Part shown: in pieces, positions 59,073 through 64,000 of the stretch
How positions within the stretch are numbered: position 1 is the stretch's first letter
Layout of the letters: every line of letters starts with the position of its first letter
Position numbers and translations under genes: made by a program
Source of the DNA: Candidatus Spongiihabitans thiooxidans
GTDB taxonomy: Bacteria; Pseudomonadota; Gammaproteobacteria; Arenicellales; Poriferihabitantaceae
NCBI GenBank assembly: GCA_001543005.1
Contig: LFLB01000022.1
Coordinates: forward strand, 179,956 to 243,955
DNA: 64,000 nt
Direction of reading: 5' to 3'
The notes under the pieces: generated by a model
What the model was told of the DNA's origin: nothing
Database searches by the model: none
What the model saw: only the letters and a program-made list of their open reading frames with translations

Positions 59073-60232
59073 TGCTCGTTCCTCCCCTGTCCCTGTACAT
59101 TCATTTTCCGTGGTGCATTAAAAAATGCCCGTATTGTGATTTCAATTCCCATGCACTAAAGGGCGCGCTCAATGCAGAGAAACATGAAGAAAAATATATC
59201 AAGGCATTACTAACTGACCTTGATGCCGACCTTGACGCAGCAACCAAAGATAGAAAATTAGTTTCTATTTTTATGGGTGGCGGCACGCCGAGTTTATTTT
59301 CGGCGAAATCGTTTTCAATCCTTTTGGATCAAATTAAGCAGCGCATAGCATTGGATGCCAATATTGAAATCACGCTGGAAGCCAATCCTGGGACGCTTGA
59401 ACACGATCAATTTGAGGCTTATTTAGAATCTGGCATTAATCGGCTTTCCCTCGGCGTACAAAGCTTCGATGACCGACAATTAAAAACCCTCGGCCGGATT
59501 CATGATTCCAACGCTGCCGAAAACGCGATACAGGCGGCCAAGACCGCCGGGTTTGAAAACTTTAACCTGGATTTTATGTATGGCTTGCCTCAGCAATCCG
59601 CGGAAATGGCGGTGCAGGATTGTCTGCATGCGATTAGCTACTCACCAACGCATTTATCTTTTTATCAACTGACCATCGAACCCAATACCTATTTCTATCA
59701 ATTCCCGCCCCGACTCCCTGACGATGTTCAGCAAATCGAAATACAAACCGCATTGCAAAACACACTAAACCAATATGGCTACCAACAATACGAAGTCTCG
59801 GCGTATGCCCGGCCCGGTCGCGAATGCAAACATAATTTAAACTACTGGCAGTTTGGCGACTATCTCGGCATCGGCGCTGGTGCGCACTCTAAATTAACCG
59901 GCGATGACAGCATTGTGCGAAGCTGGAAACAAAAACATCCCGAAACCTACATGGCACATATTAAAAACAATACTGCGTATAAAATGGAAAACCCAGTGCC
60001 TCAAAAAGAACGCCTGTTCGAATTCATGATGAACGCCCTGCGCCTGAAAGACGGCATCAAATTAACGACACTGCAACAACGCACCGGGCTTCCCAAAAAT
60101 TTAGCTATCAACGCTTTACAACACGCAATTAACCAAAAATGGGTGGAGATAACCGATGAATCTATTCGATGTACTGAGTCGGGCTATTTATTTATCGATG
60201 AAATATTACAACGCCTGTTGCCGGAGTCGTGA
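59072..60232 (+). CDS. hemW: Radical SAM heme chaperone HemW
   Basis: Related to coproporphyrinogen III oxidase HemN but acts in heme delivery to respiratory enzymes. About 386 residues from ATG 59072. The radical SAM cluster motif CIKKCPYCDFNSH (C-x3-C-x2-C) is near the N terminus, followed by FMGGGTPSLF, SLGVQSFDDRQLKTLGRIHD, NLDFMYGLPQQ and GIGAGAHSKLTG. The extra residues that mark true HemN (an additional cysteine at the cluster motif and a longer N terminus) are absent, hence HemW. Confidence 0.93.
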   Translation: MLVPPLSLYIHFPWCIKKCPYCDFNSHALKGALNAEKHEEKYIKALLTDLDADLDAATKDRKLVSIFMGGGTPSLFSAKSFSILLDQIKQRIALDANIEITLEANPGTLEHDQFEAYLESGINRLSLGVQSFDDRQLKTLGRIHDSNAAENAIQAAKTAGFENFNLDFMYGLPQQSAEMAVQDCLHAISYSPTHLSFYQLTIEPNTYFYQFPPRLPDDVQQIEIQTALQNTLNQYGYQQYEVSAYARPGRECKHNLNYWQFGDYLGIGAGAHSKLTGDDSIVRSWKQKHPETYMAHIKNNTAYKMENPVPQKERLFEFMMNALRLKDGIKLTTLQQRTGLPKNLAINALQHAINQKWVEITDESIRCTESGYLFIDEILQRLLPES

Positions 60233-60383
60233 GTTCAGACAACCATAACACTGGAAGTTTTTCTCTTTAACGTCGGCAGACTGCAATACAGCAAACCGAA
60301 TAGGTGCGCCAGTCTTACGACAGGCTCTCTCACAGAACCGAATTGTCAAATGGAGCTAATATGGCTGATTTGTTCCTTATGAG

Positions 60384-61640
60384 CTAATCAAATTTTTTGC
60401 CCAGCGCCCGCATCAGTAACTGTACCGGGTGAATGCTTTCGATGCTTGTCCTCGCGGCAATGTTCCAACGGCAAGTTTCGCTGTCGCACACAATGACATC
60501 CGGTTTGAATCGTCGGACCTGATCGACCAGCATTTTTCCAATCGACATGGCGATATCATAGTTGTTCTTGTGGTACCCGTAGGTGCCGCCGATGCCGCAG
60601 CAGTCGGCTTGGGAAAGCTCAAGCTCAATCCCAGGAATCAACCGCAGAAGTTCAACAGCAGGAGTCCCCATTCGATGACCGCGCAGTTGGCAGGGTGCGT
60701 GATACAGAACCCTTAATGGCAACGGTTTCAGGGATTCGCACAATTGACGGACATGTCGATCCAGAAGAAATTCACAGGCGTCCACAACGGCGTTGGCAAC
60801 GTCTCTGCACCCTACATCGGTCATATCCAGACAAGTGGCGTATTTCGACCGCAATGTGAGACTGCAACTAGTTGATGTTGAAAGAATTTTTCGACCTTCT
60901 AAAGCCGAAGAATGGAGCGCATCGATGAGCACCCGCGCCCTGGCCCGAGCAGGAGTCGTTTCGCCACTAGACAACATCGGCAATGAGCAGCACAGGTCTG
61001 TCGGCACATCGACCCTATACCCTAAGTGGTTCAACAGCCGCACCATGGCAATTCCGACATCAGGGTCATAGTTATCAATTGCACAGCCTGTGAAGTAGGA
61101 AACCACTGGCCCCTCCGGTTGAGTGTGCCTTATAAACCAGCGTTTAAATTGCCGACCATGAACTTTTGGCAGGGGTGCCTCGCGATGTATATCGAGGAGC
61201 CATTCGATGATGCTCCGAATGACCGGGATTCCCAACAGATTATTGGTCAGCCGCGGGAAAATGCCACACAACCGCCCAATGAGTTCCGGCCGGTTGAGGA
61301 GACGTTGCCCTAGTCGGACACCCCTCCCTTTCTCCATAATTTCGGATTTTGCCAACGCAATAATGTCGCTAATTGCCACATTGTTTGGGCAGACACTGGT
61401 ACACACGCCACATCCGCTACAGAGCATGGGTGAAATTTCGAAGCCAGATTTGATCACACGAAAACGTTGCGCCTGTGGACCTGAGTACATGGGTCCGGGA
61501 AACTCCCCAGTAACAGCAGCAACCGGACAATGGGCGTGGCAAATACCACATTTAGTGCACTGGTCCATAGAGCGTAGCACGGTACGACGGTCTCGCTCCG
61601 TTTCGCGTAGCTCAAATACTGTGCCTACCTGTTGTTCCAT
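60384..61640 (-). CDS. glpC: Anaerobic glycerol-3-phosphate dehydrogenase subunit C
   Basis: Iron-sulfur membrane-anchor subunit that passes electrons from GlpAB to the quinone pool. About 418 residues from ATG 61640, with GGGG at a suitable distance; GTG 61646 is in frame. Two 4Fe-4S motifs lie near the start (CTKCGICHAHCPV and CSGCGVCTSVCPN), and two cysteine-rich CCG domains of the heterodisulfide-reductase type follow (DLCCSLPML and QADCCGIGGTYGYHK). Convergent with hemW across about 150 bp where no clear terminator is visible. Confidence 0.92.
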   Translation of the reverse strand: MEQQVGTVFELRETERDRRTVLRSMDQCTKCGICHAHCPVAAVTGEFPGPMYSGPQAQRFRVIKSGFEISPMLCSGCGVCTSVCPNNVAISDIIALAKSEIMEKGRGVRLGQRLLNRPELIGRLCGIFPRLTNNLLGIPVIRSIIEWLLDIHREAPLPKVHGRQFKRWFIRHTQPEGPVVSYFTGCAIDNYDPDVGIAMVRLLNHLGYRVDVPTDLCCSLPMLSSGETTPARARARVLIDALHSSALEGRKILSTSTSCSLTLRSKYATCLDMTDVGCRDVANAVVDACEFLLDRHVRQLCESLKPLPLRVLYHAPCQLRGHRMGTPAVELLRLIPGIELELSQADCCGIGGTYGYHKNNYDIAMSIGKMLVDQVRRFKPDVIVCDSETCRWNIAARTSIESIHPVQLLMRALGKKFD

Positions 61641-61645
61641 AAGCA

Positions 61646-61774
61646 CTACCCCGCTTTCTCATAAACTTGTTTGACACTCCGGCGCCATACTGCCAGAGTC
61701 GGCAACCCCTCAGCGAGATCCGCCGAGGTCGTTGTGCCGCCGTGATCAATGCCAACGGACACACCGTTATCCAT
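61646..61774 (-). CDS. Possible small ORF between glpB and glpC (42 aa)
   Basis: A 42-codon frame from ATG 61774, which overlaps the glpB stop, to a TAG at 61646, 5 bp before the glpC ATG. The product starts MDNGVSVGIDHGGTTTSADL and ends VYEKAG; it is soluble-looking with no known family. Position, overlap with glpB and full use of an otherwise empty 120-bp gap argue for translation or for translational coupling of glpC. The absence of a recognisable family argues against. Confidence 0.35.
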   Translation of the reverse strand: MDNGVSVGIDHGGTTTSADLAEGLPTLAVWRRSVKQVYEKAG

Positions 61775-63005
61775 TGTTTATCGTCTCCAGATAACCCCGC
61801 GCATTCTCGGCGGCGGCCCATCCCGTCGCAATGCTCACGCCCTCTGCCGAGCTTTCCATAGCCGGATTCCAGTGCGCCAGAGTGCGCCCGGTTACAAATA
61901 CGTTGCGGCAAGTTCCCGACTCTTTTCGTTGTGGTCGCAATGCATTGTCGGTTTCAACGCCTGCGGTATGCAACGCGTTCAGAGATTGTTCTACGGTGGC
62001 GGCTCTCAGCGGTTCGCTTTGAAAAGTATGAAATCCGAATGCAGTCTCATGGACCCATCCGTAGGAATCCACATCAAGTCCGCCCATGAGCACACCGCCA
62101 CTGGAAACGATAACCACGGAAACCTCGAAGCGGCGCCCCATATCGTCACAAATGACGATCCGATTGCCTTCAGCGAGCCAGCGTTGGCTCGGCCACGCCC
62201 CGATATGGAATGCGGTGCGGCTATTCTGCAAGCGATGGGTAAAAGCATGTTCCAACCGCATCCCCGGAACACTGGGCGGAAGCGTCGGCACCTCCAGACA
62301 AGGCACCTCCAGTACGCGTTCCGCGGTAGCCAGCACCTCGCGGTTTCTGCTCATGCCCATAATGGCAGGAAACAAAATGACCTCGGTCTGGGTCGGCACC
62401 GATTCCTTAATCGCAGAAAAGTAGCCATCCAACTCATCCAACGCATCAAATGCTTTTGCTATCACGGTGTTTTCAAGAATTTTACTAGGTGCGCCAATGT
62501 CAAAGATGCTATTGTTGATACCTGAATTGCCAAGCCCAACAGCTATCAGATCGGCCGGGAAATTCCGATAATCCCGAAGTCGGGCAATAGCCACGGTTTT
62601 CCCACTAATCTTTTCCATCGTTGCCTGATGATTGAATGTTCCATATACGGGAATGCATAAACCAGCCGCCGAAACAGCCAACTTATTACTGCCATTAATG
62701 GCGACGCGCTGGTGGATTTCCCCAATTATATTTTCATACCAGTTAAAAGCGTTTTTTACCTGCTGGACGCCAATCTTCTGATATGGATGGCTCTTATCCA
62801 GGTGAGGAATTTCGGCAAGCGGCGCAGTCACAATCTGTTCACTACAAGATGACGTATAACCAAGGACGTGAATACCTTCGGGGGCATAATGCAGGGACCC
62901 AACGCCATTGGAGAACATTCGAATGGAATATCCGCACTCATCCAGCCGTGTCGCCGCGATCAGGCCGTCGAATTCCGAACCGATGATGATGGCATCTGTT
63001 TTCAC
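61767..63005 (-). CDS. glpB: Anaerobic glycerol-3-phosphate dehydrogenase subunit B
   Basis: Flavoprotein subunit of the GlpABC complex. The 412 residues begin with an FAD-type dinucleotide fold (TDAIIIGSEFDGLIAATRL), and LHYAPEGIHVLG matches the GlpB N terminus (LHFSSGSLDLL type). A later part shows LEVPTLPPSVPGMRLEHAF and the C-terminal FAD contact GWAAAENARG. The first fold reads GSEFDG where a classic motif has GxGxxG, an odd but frame-preserving change. The start GTG shares a GTGA with the glpA stop. Confidence 0.87.
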   Translation of the reverse strand: MKTDAIIIGSEFDGLIAATRLDECGYSIRMFSNGVGSLHYAPEGIHVLGYTSSCSEQIVTAPLAEIPHLDKSHPYQKIGVQQVKNAFNWYENIIGEIHQRVAINGSNKLAVSAAGLCIPVYGTFNHQATMEKISGKTVAIARLRDYRNFPADLIAVGLGNSGINNSIFDIGAPSKILENTVIAKAFDALDELDGYFSAIKESVPTQTEVILFPAIMGMSRNREVLATAERVLEVPCLEVPTLPPSVPGMRLEHAFTHRLQNSRTAFHIGAWPSQRWLAEGNRIVICDDMGRRFEVSVVIVSSGGVLMGGLDVDSYGWVHETAFGFHTFQSEPLRAATVEQSLNALHTAGVETDNALRPQRKESGTCRNVFVTGRTLAHWNPAMESSAEGVSIATGWAAAENARGYLETINNG

Positions 63006-64000
63006 TGGTAATCATCTGGCGGCATTATTTCCCTGTTGAGCCGCACCCCCAGCGTCTCGCGGTAAACCATGTCACTCAACAACGCCTGTCTGGCCTGCGA
63101 CCCCCAAGCCGTGTGAATAACGCCTTTGAGACGCTCAACCCAAAACCCTTCCAAATCATCACTGGCAGGATAATCCGGATGACGACTGGCGATGAGTGCC
63201 GCAACACGGCTACCGCAAAATGTTCCCTGGCAGGGACCAAATCCAATTCGTAACCGACGCCGCAAATCGTGTAGATGACAAATGCCATGGTTTTCGATTA
63301 AGTCAATAACAGCTGACTGCTCAACCGCTTCACATTCACAAACTGGTGCTAGAAAGCGTCGCTCTTTTTCGATTTTCAAAAAGTTGTTTATCGGTTGCCA
63401 ACTCGAATTTTTCGTGCCTTTATTGAGGGGCGTGGTTGCCGTGGTGGATGGCGCAATGAGATTGAGTGACCGGCATACATGATTACCAAGATCCTCCGCC
63501 ATAAATCGATGCGTGGTCAACGACCCACCACAAACAGTAAAAAAACCTGCAAGACCATTTTTGCTATGATCAATAATAGTATGGCGTCGGGACAAAGGTG
63601 TATCGGGCGACCAACTCTGGGGGCGATACAACGGCCGTACACCCGCCCATGCACGCAGTACCCGATAGCGCCTTGCATTGGGAATAATAGCCTCCGCGCT
63701 ATCCAATAGTTCCTGGATTTCCTGGGGGCACACATGGGTAGTGTCTGGATCATCCACAACCTTTGACGTTGTGCCGAATAGGCTGACGGTACCCGTCGGC
63801 ACCATGATGTCATGGTTGGTCGGCAGCCTGCATCGGTTGATCACGCGCTGTACCATACGGTGCGAGAATACGATGATCGAACCTTTCCCTAGCTGAAGAT
63901 CAACACTCTCTCCAACCATGTCAGCCACGCGGGCTGACCACGGCCCCGCTGCATTAATAACGACATCCGCTTCCAGCAGTTGTTCGCCAGACGAACCGAC
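63002..64000 (-). CDS. glpA: Anaerobic glycerol-3-phosphate dehydrogenase subunit A, C-terminal part
   Basis: FAD-dependent catalytic subunit oxidising glycerol-3-phosphate to dihydroxyacetone phosphate. The frame is open to the right edge, so the N-terminal part with the FAD fold is not seen. Visible blocks are INAAGPWSARVADM, VSLFGTTSKVVDDPDTTHV, WAGVRPLYRP, VCGGSLTTHRFMAED, and at the end the BFD-like [2Fe-2S] domain with CECE and FGPCQGTFC, which separates GlpA from aerobic GlpD. With glpB and glpC it forms one operon, suited to respiration on acceptors other than oxygen. Confidence 0.9.
   Translation of the reverse strand, partial: VGSSGEQLLEADVVINAAGPWSARVADMVGESVDLQLGKGSIIVFSHRMVQRVINRCRLPTNHDIMVPTGTVSLFGTTSKVVDDPDTTHVCPQEIQELLDSAEAIIPNARRYRVLRAWAGVRPLYRPQSWSPDTPLSRRHTIIDHSKNGLAGFFTVCGGSLTTHRFMAEDLGNHVCRSLNLIAPSTTATTPLNKGTKNSSWQPINNFLKIEKERRFLAPVCECEAVEQSAVIDLIENHGICHLHDLRRRLRIGFGPCQGTFCGSRVAALIASRHPDYPASDDLEGFWVERLKGVIHTAWGSQARQALLSDMVYRETLGVRLNREIMPPDDYQ

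Overview
The window looks like the chromosome of a non-enteric gammaproteobacterium. This rests on gene order and protein features: the complete division/cell-wall (dcw) block from mraZ to lpxC followed by secA, a MurE with the meso-diaminopimelate motif, a BamC-type lipoprotein, LpxC (so a lipid A outer membrane), IscR with SUF genes, and glpABC. No rRNA or tRNA gene was seen. The species cannot be named from this stretch. Most genes lie on the minus strand.

Layout. 1-6.4 kb: the 3' end of thrC, a ClpP-fold membrane protein, and a PotABCD-type ABC importer operon (A-D-x-y-B-C, where x and y are two very small membrane proteins). 6.5-11.4 kb: housekeeping genes bamC, panB, infA, ftsY, rsmD, coaD and a 2[4Fe-4S] ferredoxin. 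11.5-20.2 kb: hisC, hisD and murA. In many gammaproteobacteria the order is murA-hisG-hisD-hisC; here hisG is absent and a tight four-gene cassette sits exactly in its place (PAPS-reductase-like protein, GHKL-type ATPase, two unrecognised proteins). This is the best candidate for an undescribed, probably defence-related, system. 20.2-25.6 kb: a SUF iron-sulfur cluster operon (iscR, sufB, a frameshifted LprI-like gene, sufC, sufD, sufT, Rieske ferredoxin) without sufS or sufE. A palindrome with IscR type-2 geometry lies upstream of iscR.

25.7-32.1 kb is an AT-rich accessory island. It holds a VapC-like toxin remnant, a decayed IS30-family element with recognisable terminal inverted repeats, and, 15 bp beyond the IS end, a 1631-residue protein that joins a DEDD-type exonuclease, a RecQ helicase and a UvrD-type helicase. 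32.1-37.8 kb: coaE, mutT, argJ, secA and dciA. 37.9-56.6 kb: the dcw cluster read from right to left (mraZ rsmH ftsL ftsI murE murF mraY murD ftsW murG murC murB ftsQ ftsA ftsZ lpxC), many genes coupled by 1-11 bp overlaps. No ddl gene lies in it, and a pair of TGGGN repeats forms a likely MraZ operator. 57.2-60.2 kb: a Crp/Fnr regulator, a D-2-hydroxyacid dehydrogenase and hemW. 60.4-64 kb: the anaerobic glycerol-3-phosphate dehydrogenase operon glpABC, with a possible 42-residue ORF between glpB and glpC; glpA runs off the right edge.

Short perfect or near-perfect tandem duplications (9-17 bp) recur at gene junctions and inside genes, which suggests that replication slippage has been common in this genome. 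All family assignments come from reading motifs by eye. No search or alignment was run.
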